DNA of 39,135 nucleotides from positions 1 to 39,135 of the forward strand of contig BMSW01000035.1 of assembly GCA_014649355.1 (NCBI GenBank), written 5' to 3'. The stretch is from Streptomyces althioticus. GTDB lineage: Bacteria; Actinomycetota; Actinomycetes; Streptomycetales; Streptomycetaceae. Below the pieces are notes generated by a model. That model did no database searches and was not told the DNA's origin. It saw only the letters and a list, made by a program, of their open reading frames with translations. This document shows positions 29,781 to 37,377 of this stretch, in pieces; the stretch's first letter is position 1, and the number at the start of each line of letters is the position of its first letter. The position numbers were made by a program, and so were the translations under genes.

Positions 29781-30917
29781 TCACTCGCCAGCCGGTGCAT
29801 GGCCGGCGAGGCGCTCGGGATCGTGCTGCACGCGCTTCATGGCGGCATCGGCGAGTGCCCCTCGCCGATGGGTGAGTTCCCGGTCGAGCGTTTGCACGGC
29901 GTTCTTGGCGAGCCCATCATCGGTCATCTGCCAAAAATGCGGCTGGTAAGGCTGGCGGACGCGAGTCGGCTGGGAGAAGAGCGCCGATATGACGGGGTCG
30001 GCGATCGCGTCCAGGGCATCCTTTAGTCCCTCGGGCGGTTCGGCGTGGCGGATGAGACCGAACTCGAGAAGGCGCTGACACCCGTCCTCCCAGGCATCGT
30101 CACGCAGGCCGAAGACCTGCATGCGGGGCCGGGTGGTGAGGAAGACGCCCGACACGCGGTGTTTCCTGGGCGCCCACTGGCTCATCATTCTCAGGATGAG
30201 CCAGGTGGCGACCTCGGAAGGATTGAGCACCTGGATCCAACCCTTCAGGAAGAAGTCCTTGGGGAGCGTGATCATCCTGGCGGCGGTCCAGCTACGGACG
30301 GGGACGGTGTAGAAGTCTGGGGTCGGCATGTCGCCCCGCCCGCCTTCCTCCATGAGCGAGAAGTCCTCGTACAACCGCTGGCCGCGCGCGCCCCGGGGAA
30401 TGCAGACCAAGGCGTCTTCATGGCCGAGTCCTTCCAGAGTTCTCAGGGCTCCCTTGACTTGCCGAAGCCGCAGGTCCTCCAGCTTCCTCATGCGCCACCG
30501 CTCCTCCGTGCGCGCACTGCCGCGGAGCTCTGGAGGCATGTTCTTCAACGCGGCGTCGTACCCCCCCGACGCCGCGTCGTACGCACCGTCGATGGCAACG
30601 AGGGCAGACCACGATTCGGCACCCTTCAGCGGGCGGACATTCTGCCAGGGGTCCCCTTTGTCCAGTCGGCACTGCGCCTCGAAGAGGGCCAGCAGGTAGA
30701 AGCGCAGCGCTATCCCTCGCGGAAGGACTAGCTTGGTGAGTCTCGACCGTCCCCCGTCGGCCCGCAGCAAAGCGGTGCGCAGGACGATCGAGTCCGGCTT
30801 CCTCCCCGCCTTCCAGATTCCGCCCAGAACCTCAGACGCTTGCGTTACCGAGCCGGTCCTCCGCATCTGCTGCAGGCGGCGCAGTCTGCGCTCGTTCGTC
30901 TCCCGTGCATCAGCCAC
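29781..30917 (-). CDS. Unknown subtelomeric protein, winged-helix-like
   Basis: The 378-residue protein has a basic helical N-terminus (ETNERRLRRLQQMRRTG), two middle helical blocks (TKLVLPRGIALRFYLLALFE and KLEDLRLRQVKGALRTLEGL), a SWTAARMITLPKDFFLKGWI strand-helix region, and NPSEVATWLILRMMSQWAPR, which looks like a winged-helix core. No family was recognised; the pattern recalls plasmid replication or partition accessory proteins. The GTG start at 30917 has no ribosome site, so translation may be leaderless or begin further in. A perfect 25-bp palindrome 28 bases upstream is its likely operator. Confidence 0.7.
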   Translation of the reverse strand: MADARETNERRLRRLQQMRRTGSVTQASEVLGGIWKAGRKPDSIVLRTALLRADGGRSRLTKLVLPRGIALRFYLLALFEAQCRLDKGDPWQNVRPLKGAESWSALVAIDGAYDAASGGYDAALKNMPPELRGSARTEERWRMRKLEDLRLRQVKGALRTLEGLGHEDALVCIPRGARGQRLYEDFSLMEEGGRGDMPTPDFYTVPVRSWTAARMITLPKDFFLKGWIQVLNPSEVATWLILRMMSQWAPRKHRVSGVFLTTRPRMQVFGLRDDAWEDGCQRLLEFGLIRHAEPPEGLKDALDAIADPVISALFSQPTRVRQPYQPHFWQMTDDGLAKNAVQTLDRELTHRRGALADAAMKRVQHDPERLAGHAPAGE

Positions 30918-30944
30918 GAAGGAAGATTAGCGTTTTGATCCCGT

Positions 30945-30998
30945 CGTTTTGATCCGGGTAAAGGCCCTTGACTAAGGGCCTTTACCCGGATCAAAACG
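30945..30998. promoter_or_regulatory. Perfect 25-bp inverted repeat with extra half-site
   Basis: Bases 30945-30969 (starting CGTTTTGATCCGGGTAAAGG) pair perfectly with 30974-30998 around the loop GACT. A further partial copy, CGTTTTGATCCCG, lies directly at 30931-30943. It sits between divergent genes (30917 leftward, 31155 rightward). It could be an operator, a bidirectional hairpin or a recombination site. Confidence 0.75.
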
Positions 30999-31154
30999 TT
31001 GATCACGTGCCGACGAAGGCTCTTCCAGGCCCCTCACCATGGACTTAGGCCCCCTCAACACGGGCTCGGCGTTCACGTCGTTCGCACAGACGCGAACGAC
31101 CCCGGGGTCCATCCGGGGCCGCCTGCTCGAGGATTCCGACAAGGAGAACAGTAC

Positions 31155-31316
31155 GTGGCAGATTCCAACAACCCCCAGCCCCTGCCCCAGCGCTGGGCGA
31201 TCATTCTGCTCGCCGGCGTCCTGGCGGGCGCCCTCGTCCTGAGCCTGGCAGGCCCGCTGCCCGGGCTCGGTGCCGCAGGCGCGACGGTGGTCGCCCTGCA
31301 CAAGCTCGTGGCGTAG
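31155..31316 (+). CDS. Small two-helix membrane protein
   Basis: A 53-residue product from the GTG at 31155, seven bases after AAGGAG: (M)ADSNNPQPLPQRWAIILLAG, then LAGALVLSLAGPLPGLG and a second hydrophobic stretch AAGATVVALHKLVA. It is one of four small membrane proteins in the subtelomeric arm. Function unknown. Confidence 0.65.
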   Translation: MADSNNPQPLPQRWAIILLAGVLAGALVLSLAGPLPGLGAAGATVVALHKLVA

Positions 31317-31856
31317 CGAAACTGTAGGGGGCTGCCGGCACCCTCCACCGGCGCCGTCAGGTGCCCTGGCCGCCCTGTGCCCAGCAGGGCGGCACCGCGG
31401 GTGCCTCCCGAACTCGTCAACATCGACTTGGTCGGCTTTGAAGTGCCTCCCGCGCTCATTGACGCACGACTCCCGTTCTCATGGACAAAGCCAGTCAGCG
31501 GACCGCCAGCGGGCGGGGACCGTCATCGTCATCATCACGACGGGCACCGCAGCCTGCCCCTGGCACGTGAGGCGCGCCTACGTGTACGCGAGGTTGCCCC
31601 GGGCGGTGCTGGCCGAACGCGTGCACACCTGCACGAGCACAGGCGTAACACGAGTCGCCGGCGCCCGGCCTGAGGCTGTCGCACGGCTTGGCATCCGGGT
31701 CAGTTGCCGGCGCGGTCCGCGACCTGTGGTGTGCCCGGCCGACCCCCGCGGCTGGTTCCGGCGCGACAACACGACAGGCCCGCCAGGACACCGGCCACCG
31801 CGTGCCGCGCGTGACCCGAGCCTCGCGTGCCGCGTACGCGTGAGGCCAGGCCGTGG
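31317..31856. other. Gap with decayed repeats
   Basis: Frames cross this stretch, but none is convincing. It holds the LIDARLPFSWTKPVSGP-like remnant (near 31460-31510) and, at 31521-31590, a stretch resembling the reverse complement of 17615-17690 (GTCATCGTCATCATCAC followed by GTACGCG elements). Confidence 0.4.
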
Positions 31857-32048
31857 TCACCGTCCGGGAGCGGCAGGGCCAGCCCCGAGCGAACGGCGTC
31901 CGGCGGGCGGCCGCCGTTTCGCCTCGGCGGCGGCCTTGGTGGTGGGAAGGCGTTCGGCGGCGAGCTGCCCGCGCGGCACAGGCAGCTCGGTGTTCGCCTC
32001 GGCGCCGACGCAGACAGGTCCGGTGCCCAGCGGGCGGCGGTCGGTCAT
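31857..32048 (-). CDS. Possible small RPLGTGP-motif protein
   Basis: A 63-residue frame from the ATG at 32048: MTDRRPLGTGPVCVGAEANT, ending with GRRSLGAGPAAPGR, so a (R)R-x-LG-x-GP motif appears at both ends. Its stop overlaps a possible GTG start (GTGA at 31857-31860) of a further low-complexity frame. No ribosome site is evident. Tentative. Confidence 0.35.
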   Translation of the reverse strand: MTDRRPLGTGPVCVGAEANTELPVPRGQLAAERLPTTKAAAEAKRRPPAGRRSLGAGPAAPGR

Positions 32049-32176
32049 CGCCCGATCATCCCGGCCCGCGGCTGCGTCGTGCCGGGTCGAGTCGTGGCCG
32101 GGCGGCATGAGGTCGTGCACCTGGCTGCAACCCCGGCCGTCGGTCAGGGTTGCAGCCGTACGGGTGTGTCGTTCGG

Positions 32177-32386
32177 TCAGCGCTTGTTGTGAATGTGCAC
32201 GGTGACCTGAAGTCCGCCCCCCGCCACGCCTACGGCTCCTGCGGCGAGAGCGGCATCGCCGTGGCCGGTCAGGGCCAGGAGAACCACGGCGGTGAGGACC
32301 GCCAGAGAGATCACGATCTGTGCCCAGAACGAGCGGCTGCCCGCGAGGAGGCGCGAAGTTCCTGGGGTACGGTCAAGAGACGTCAC
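32177..32386 (-). CDS. Small two-helix membrane protein
   Basis: A 69-residue product from the GTG at 32386: (M)TSLDRTPGTSRLLAGSRSFW, helix QIVISLAVLTAVVLLALTG, a short HGD loop, a second Ala/Gly-rich helix and the tail VTVHIHNKR. It has the same two-helix plan as the protein at 31155-31316. AAGGA lies about 11 bases upstream. Function unknown. Confidence 0.6.
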   Translation of the reverse strand: MTSLDRTPGTSRLLAGSRSFWAQIVISLAVLTAVVLLALTGHGDAALAAGAVGVAGGGLQVTVHIHNKR

Positions 32387-32728
32387 GGCTTGAGGATTCC
32401 TTGTCGATGGGAAATGGCAGCCCGACGTCAGGCGGAGGGGAGACCCTTGTGAGGCAGCTTTCCTAGGGCGGGCCTCGCGGGTCTCCCTTCGCCGTCCGAA
32501 GGGCTCGGTAGCCCAAGACACTACGACGAGTCACCGGCTGTCGAAGGCCTGGCAATTGACATGGCTGGCCCTGAAGAACCGCGAAACCGCAGGGCTTATA
32601 CACCACACCACTGACAATGGGCTGACGTGCGGTTATGCGTGAGCATGAGCGACGGAGTCGACGGGGCTCATGAGCTGGGTTGCAGCCATGAATGTGAGCT
32701 TTCACACAGGACTTAGGTGATCTCTCCA

Positions 32729-32763
32729 CATCGGTGCCGTCAACATCGTCGACGGCACCGATG
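32729..32763. repeat. 13-bp stem hairpin with repeated GTCGAC
   Basis: CATCGGTGCCGTC pairs perfectly with GACGGCACCGATG around a 9-base loop containing ATCGTC. A further GTCGACATCGTCGACGG follows at about 32780. It could be a terminator or a protein-binding site. Confidence 0.5.
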
Positions 32764-33018
32764 CCACGCTCTCCATTAGCGTCGACATCGTCGACGGCCT
32801 CCTGCCCTTTCTGCGCGCACGACAGAGTTCCGTGCCCTCGGTGGTGGGGGTTGTTGTGGCGGTGCGGCGAGTCCGCTACTGGAGCGACGCCAACAGGAGG
32901 CCTGTGAGATGTGAGGTCTGTCACTTTTCTTCGCATGGGTTTCTCAAAGCGGTCGAAGTGACACCGACGTCATAGGCAGAAGGAAGGTCGAGGCTGCTGT
33001 TTTTGCGGCCCGCCACCT

Positions 33019-33054
33019 CGCCCCGTATCCCGGCTCTACCCGGGATACGGGGCG
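33019..33054. terminator. Strong hairpin
   Basis: A perfect 15-bp stem (33019-33033 with 33040-33054, containing CCCCGTATCCCGG) lies 40 bases before the next membrane-protein gene. It insulates that gene from upstream transcription. Confidence 0.65.
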
Positions 33055-33093
33055 CTGTTGTTTCTGCGTCTGAACCGGACCCCAGGGGGGACC

Positions 33094-33477
33094 ATGATCA
33101 AACCCGAGACCGCGACACTTCGCCGGCTGTCCGCTGGCACCTCCGCTTCGCCGCTGAGGTTGTTCTTGCGCCGCCTCAAGGTCGCACTGACTGTCCTGAC
33201 AGTCGCTGGTGTGCTGTTGTATGCCTTCCATGAGCACCCGGGGCTCATGGAGCCGGTTGGTACCCTCGCAACGCTCATAGCGGCGGTGGCCGCTATGCAG
33301 ACCGGCGCGGATCACTGCCGAGGCAGACGGGTCCCAGGGGGAGAAGCCCAAGCTGCCTGCCGGCGACACGACGACCCGGCGGTGCTTCCAGAGGCAGAGT
33401 TAAAGGGCGGGCCGGGGCGCCAGGAAGCGGCGCAGAAAGTTGTTGGCGTGCCAGCCTGTCCAAAATCGCGGCGCTGA
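33094..33477 (+). CDS. Small membrane protein
   Basis: A 127-residue product from the ATG at 33094 (GGGGGGACC upstream): MIKPETATLRRLSAGTSASP, helix VALTVLTVAGVLLYAFH, loop, then VGTLATLIAAVAAMQTG and a charged, Gly-rich C-terminal half. The hydrophobic half resembles the other small two-helix proteins in this arm; the tail after ~70 may be frameshifted or low-complexity. It lies upstream of the first HTH paralogue on the same strand. Confidence 0.55.
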   Translation: MIKPETATLRRLSAGTSASPLRLFLRRLKVALTVLTVAGVLLYAFHEHPGLMEPVGTLATLIAAVAAMQTGADHCRGRRVPGGEAQAACRRHDDPAVLPEAELKGGPGRQEAAQKVVGVPACPKSRR

Positions 33478-33840
33478 TCTGGCGTTTCGCTGGTTCCCGA
33501 GATGGCGTCGGGCGTGACCCAGGATGTGACCCAGGGCAGGACTCAGGTTCCGCCCTGGGGGTGAGACCCAGGGCGGGACCTAGGAGGCGACTGCGGCCTG
33601 CGAGCCTCTGGTCCGGTGGCCGGCCTCCTGGCACCCCGACCTGATTGCAGTCCCTCGCTCCCTTTTCCGATCTGATCCTGCTTTCGGGGGAGGCCCGCAC
33701 GAGGTTGTGGGGCCACCTCGATCCTGACCTTCGTATGGGACATTTGAGCCTCTGAGCTGCACGTTTCTGGTTGGGGTTGTTTGGATTGGCGCACTGCGGC
33801 GCAGATCGGGCAATCTGGCGACCCTTACCGGAGGGGGACC
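33478..33840. promoter_or_regulatory. Control region of first HTH paralogue
   Basis: No gene. It holds three GACCCAGG octamers (33516, 33528, 33565), the 20-bp element TCTGAGCTGCACGTTTCTGG at 33751-33770 (19 of 20 identical to 23450-23469) and, directly after it, TTGGGGTTGTTTGGATTGG, which resembles 37301-37321 upstream of the second paralogue. Confidence 0.5.
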
Positions 33841-35064
33841 ATGCCTAGGAGCAACGGCAGGGCTTCACGCTCTGCGATCACCGCTGAACCCGGTCCTGTT
33901 CGGGACCTCATCAAGGCACTGAAGGACCTCCGCGAGCGGGCCGGGAATCCCTCGATGCAGACGATCGCGCGTGCTCTGAGTTACCAGAGCCTCGGCGGGC
34001 TCTTCACCAGCAGGCTGGAGGGCAGAGGGATGACTCTGGCCGTCGTCGAGTACCTGGAGGGATCCCGCGCGGAGTTCGAGGTCCTGTACGACGCCGCACG
34101 CGCGTGGCAGGACCAGCGAACGCGTTGGGCACACGAGCACCCACTGGTCCTGAACTGGCCCCAAGACTCCGACGGAGTGCCTAAACCGCCCGAGATCCGG
34201 GCTGAGTTCGCCGGGCTCAACGTGCCCCTGGGCGACGGCACGCCCGCCAAGTCGCCCGCCGCGCACGTTCTCGCCATCCACTCCAAGATCGAGCAGTACT
34301 TCGCAGCGCTCATGATCGCTATGGGGGAGGACGCGTCGGACGACATCCGAACGTTCCTGCGCACCGTTGCGGCAGACGCAGCGGTGCCGTTCGACCGGTA
34401 CCGCTTCTACCGGATGGCTTCGATCATCAGCGACTTCGACGAAGTCACCAGCAGCGTCCTGCAGGACCTCGAACTGGACGAGGACCTTCCGACCATGTTC
34501 TCGTCCTACATCACCACCGCTGACGTCCTCGTAACTTCGTTCGACGTGAACTTTAGGGAATTCCTGGACAGCCGACGACGACGTGCGTCCGTTGCACAAG
34601 CGATGACAAGACTGAACCAAGGCAAGAGTTCCGCCGCAGCAGAGGACCGAACGATCCCACGACTGCTCAGTCGCCACCCACAGGCCATGCGGCCCCGACA
34701 CGGCGATCTCCTCAAGAACCACGACTTCATCGTCGATACGGACAACGCTTTGCGCGCCGTGCTACTGCGTTTGATGGAGGAGCGTACGGCGGAAGGCGGG
34801 CTCTCCGACAAGCAGGCTCTTGACCAGATCCTCGAGGACTTCCAGCGAGGCGCCGACGTTGCCAAGTTCCGATCCCTCTTCGAGCCTCCCAGCAAGGCCA
34901 AAGCCCGTTGGGAGGCCGAACGGACCGACGGCATCCGTTCGATGCTGCCCGCGCAGGTCGCTAAGTTCGAGCAAGCGATCGAGGAAGGTGCTCGCCTGCG
35001 CGGACTGAAGGAAGCAGCGGCACGGCTCTCCCCGCGAAGGCGGCGCAGTGGCCCCAACCTCTGA
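33841..35064 (+). CDS. HTH protein of unknown family, paralogue 1
   Basis: The 407-residue product from the ATG at 33841 (GGAGGGGGACC upstream) opens with NGRASRSAITAEPGPVRDLI and an HTH-like N-terminal ~100 residues (SMQTIARALSYQSLGGLF; MTLAVVEYLEGSRAEFEVLY). This N-terminal style is common in Streptomyces signalling and conflict proteins. A helical middle domain follows (HVLAIHSKIEQYFAALMIAM; PFDRYRFYRMASIISDFDEV; SYITTADVLVTSFDVNFREF), shared with the protein at 37378-38649. The C-terminus is unrelated to that of the paralogue. No catalytic motif was seen. It faces the CHAT gene convergently. Confidence 0.75.
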   Translation: MPRSNGRASRSAITAEPGPVRDLIKALKDLRERAGNPSMQTIARALSYQSLGGLFTSRLEGRGMTLAVVEYLEGSRAEFEVLYDAARAWQDQRTRWAHEHPLVLNWPQDSDGVPKPPEIRAEFAGLNVPLGDGTPAKSPAAHVLAIHSKIEQYFAALMIAMGEDASDDIRTFLRTVAADAAVPFDRYRFYRMASIISDFDEVTSSVLQDLELDEDLPTMFSSYITTADVLVTSFDVNFREFLDSRRRRASVAQAMTRLNQGKSSAAAEDRTIPRLLSRHPQAMRPRHGDLLKNHDFIVDTDNALRAVLLRLMEERTAEGGLSDKQALDQILEDFQRGADVAKFRSLFEPPSKAKARWEAERTDGIRSMLPAQVAKFEQAIEEGARLRGLKEAAARLSPRRRRSGPNL

Positions 35065-35148
35065 CCCAGCCCACAGCACGGTCCTTGCGTCCGTCACGCG
35101 AGCGCACATCGACTTCGCACTGTAGCCATCCCGCCTAGAACTGCCCGC

Positions 35149-35176
35149 GAGCCCCGGACCGAGGCATCCGGGGCTC
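35149..35176. terminator. Convergent terminator
   Basis: GAGCCCCGGA pairs with TCCGGGGCTC around an 8-base loop, between the first HTH paralogue and the convergent CHAT gene. It probably serves both. Confidence 0.65.
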
Positions 35177-35299
35177 ACTCGTGTATCCGCAGGGTGGATG
35201 TTCAAGCACGCAATGCCGTGTTCAACGATACCCCTCTGGTGCCGGTCACCCCGCACCTGTGGCCGGGCCGAAAGGGCAAATGCCCTCGCGCCGTACGTA

Positions 35300-36361
35300 T
35301 TAGGCCGGCGGAGGGGTCACCAGCTTCGCTGCACCCGGGTCGACGTCCACCGGGTGCGCGAGGATGGGGAGCTCATCGTCGAGGAGACCGTTGAGCGCGA
35401 TGGCCGCCTTGCTGAGCAGATGCGCACCCTGCACCGACTGGCCATCGGCCACCGACGCGTAGAAGCGTGCGGCGTAGGTGATGGCGTCAGTGTCACCGAT
35501 GGAGTCGGACATGCCGATCGCAAACGGCACCGTGTCGACCAGCTTCTGTGCCTGGGGCGCGGAGTGGCAGGAGTTGAGCAGCACCAGGAGCGGCTTCTCA
35601 TCCACCGCCGCGATGGCACTGGCGAAGGCGCTGGCACTGACGATGGCTTCGTCGTGGAAGTCGTCCTCTCCTCTCTCGAAGTAGATCAGGTCCTGGGCGC
35701 TGTGCCCGGAAAAATGCACTACGTGCGGCCTGAACCGGGTCAGGGCGTTCAGGAACACGTCGGCCGTCGCGGCCGGGTGGGCATCCAGCGCCACGAGGTC
35801 GCGGTGAGTGGCGCGTTCAACCGCTGCGCGGATCCTCTGCTGCTCCTGGCCGACGCGCAGGTCTCCGGCCGACGATGCGCCCAGCAGCAGGATCCGCAGC
35901 TTCTCCGGCTTCGGGGCGCGGAGTTCCTTCATCACGATGTCCACCTGACCTTCCGCCGCTGACAGGCGGCTCTCGATCTTCTTCTGCTGTGCGGCGGCGA
36001 TCCGCCGTGCTTCCTCCTCCTCGCGACGACGCGCCGCTTCGTCAGCCTCCTGTTCTGCTTGCTGCGCCTTGGCCAGCTTCGTGGTCAGGACGGCGATCTC
36101 CTTCTCGAGCTTGGCTGCCTTCGCTGTCCAGGTGCTGGCCTGGGTCGCGGCGGTGTTGGCCTCCTTCTCATAACGCTGGGCGGTCCGCAGTCGGCTCTTC
36201 GCCACGCTGGGGCTGCTTGCCTTGCCGGCCGATGCCGCCTTCTGCGTAGCCTTGCCCCGCCTGACCGCCTGCTTCGATCCCAGATCACTCGCCCTCTTCA
36301 AGGCTGCGGCGCGAGCCTTCCTCTTCAGATCCAACTGGCGCTGGTAGTAACTGGAGTTCAT
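35300..36361 (-). CDS. CHAT-domain protease with N-terminal coiled coil
   Basis: The 353-residue product from the ATG at 36361 (AAGGGG upstream; an upstream extension to 36487 looks non-coding) has a basic N-terminus (SSYYQRQLDLKRKARAAALK). A long coiled coil spans ~55-145. The CHAT caspase-like domain contains KLRILLLGASSAGDLRVGQE, the His motif HVVHFSGHS (His ~220) and the Cys motif LLVLLNSCHS (Cys ~265). Both catalytic residues are present. CHAT proteases act in bacterial conflict systems, cleaving partners or self after triggering. No adjacent STAND or pro-effector was recognised; the flanking HTH paralogues are candidate partners. Confidence 0.85.
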   Translation of the reverse strand: MNSSYYQRQLDLKRKARAAALKRASDLGSKQAVRRGKATQKAASAGKASSPSVAKSRLRTAQRYEKEANTAATQASTWTAKAAKLEKEIAVLTTKLAKAQQAEQEADEAARRREEEEARRIAAAQQKKIESRLSAAEGQVDIVMKELRAPKPEKLRILLLGASSAGDLRVGQEQQRIRAAVERATHRDLVALDAHPAATADVFLNALTRFRPHVVHFSGHSAQDLIYFERGEDDFHDEAIVSASAFASAIAAVDEKPLLVLLNSCHSAPQAQKLVDTVPFAIGMSDSIGDTDAITYAARFYASVADGQSVQGAHLLSKAAIALNGLLDDELPILAHPVDVDPGAAKLVTPPPA

Positions 36362-36448
36362 GCTCGACCCCTTCGTGACATCTACCGACAAGGTAGACGG
36401 CGGCCCTGACAGGTCCGGTGCCCGCCCCGAGGCGGGCCAGGGTGGACG

Positions 36449-36653
36449 ACGGCTCGGCAGCAGGGGCCTCCTCCCCCTTTGGACCACGCTGCCGCGGGGG
36501 CTTAACGGCGTTAATAGCCAGCTCCGCTGCCTCAGCCTGCTGTTCCTTGGGCATCCAGCCGGTCCGGCGGGCCGGTTCCACCTTCAGCTCACCGCTTTCA
36601 ACCTTCTCCTGAAGGCTGGGAGTGAGCTCTAGAAGCGCCAGGCGCTGAGACAC
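36449..36653 (-). pseudogene. ParB-family remnant
   Basis: Leftward translation gives RVSQRLALLELTPSLQEKVE, then GELKVEPARRTGWMPKEQQA and ELAINAVKPPRQRG. This is the post-HTH segment of a ParB/Spo0J-type protein distinct from the plasmid ParB. The nuclease/CTPase half is missing and the flanking frame is unrelated. It contains a variant palindrome TTAACGGCGTTAA at 36502-36514, reminiscent of the parS inside the intact parB. Confidence 0.75.
36502..36514. promoter_or_regulatory. Variant parS-like palindrome in ParB remnant
   Basis: TTAACGGCGTTAA is a 13-bp palindrome around one central base. The longer leftward reading CTATTAACGCCGTTAAG resembles the plasmid parS CTATTACGCCGTAATAG with an inserted base. 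It may be the cognate site of the lost ParB. Confidence 0.4.
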
Positions 36654-36835
36654 CCGTAGCAGGCAGTGAACGTGTGTCCGCGACGTCGGCTCCGCCATCC
36701 ACGAGCACACCGACCGTGGTAGCGGGTGAAGTCGACGCGGAGCTTCCCTCCCCGCGAAGGCGCGGGAAGGTCCGCGGCGGAGGTAGGTCTGGGCAAGGGG
36801 CACTCCGTCGGAGCAGGCTTGTCCACCCGTCCATA

Positions 36836-36873
36836 AGGTCGGTGGGGCGACGAGATCATCGGCCCACCGACCT
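36836..36873. terminator. Hairpin terminator
   Basis: An 11-bp perfect stem AGGTCGGTGGG/CCCACCGACCT with a long loop, 19 bases past the stop of the leftward membrane-protein gene. Confidence 0.6.
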
Positions 36874-36891
36874 GCTTGGCGTATAGCCCTC

Positions 36892-37179
36892 CTACTTAGC
36901 GCTTCGGCGCATTCCGAACCTGATCCGTCGCCGCTGCCTTACCGTGTTGTTCCTTAGCACCCGCGGCTTCCTGATGGTCGGTTGGCGCCGGTGGCTGGCA
37001 AGGGCTCGTAGGGCCTGCTGTGCACGGACTCGGTGTTCCTCCTTCCTGCTGTAAATGCTGAGCAACACGAGCAACAGCATCAGAGAGCCGCCGATGAGCG
37101 ACAGAAGGAGCGTGGCAAGCAGGCTGTCCAAGACGGCATCCAAAGCAACTCCGATCAAGAGTGAAAGGAGCATGTACAT
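36892..37179 (-). CDS. Small membrane protein with basic tail
   Basis: A 95-residue product from the ATG at 37179, seven bases after GGAGGGG. The start MYMLLSLLIGVALDAVLDSL and the following LLATLLLSLIGGSLMLLLVL form two membrane helices. The C-terminal half is very basic (RKEEHRVRAQQALRALASHR; RQRRRIRFGMRRSAK), suggesting nucleic-acid or membrane-surface binding. It is divergent from the second HTH paralogue with about 200 bp between them. Function unknown. Confidence 0.7.
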   Translation of the reverse strand: MYMLLSLLIGVALDAVLDSLLATLLLSLIGGSLMLLLVLLSIYSRKEEHRVRAQQALRALASHRRQPTIRKPRVLRNNTVRQRRRIRFGMRRSAK

Positions 37180-37377
37180 GATCAATCCCCTCCAAGGTCG
37201 CAGCCCGGTGTGGCACCGAGCAGGTGTGGCTGCCTCGATCGAGGCACTTCAATCGTGCCCGCCGCGAACCTCAAAAGCAGCCCTGACCTGGGGCTTTGTG
37301 TTTGGAGTTTGTTTGGAAAGGGACTTATCGGACACCGAGCGACAGTGTTGGACCCCGATCCCACAGGAGGTGGCCTC

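Larger units (their letters stand above)
32387..33093. other. Long gap, hairpins only
   Basis: No supported gene. A frame with AVDDVD repeats (from repeated GTCGAC) is judged non-coding. The stretch contains the hairpin at 32729-32763 and the terminator-like hairpin at 33019-33054. Confidence 0.45.

Noticed and set aside
31270..32205. 311-codon rightward frame
   Set aside because: Overlaps the 53-residue membrane gene in another frame, Arg/Ala/Pro-rich with no motif or ribosome site.
32463..32936. 157-codon leftward frame with AVDDVD repeats
   Set aside because: The repeats come from GTCGAC palindromes; it spans hairpins and has no ribosome site.
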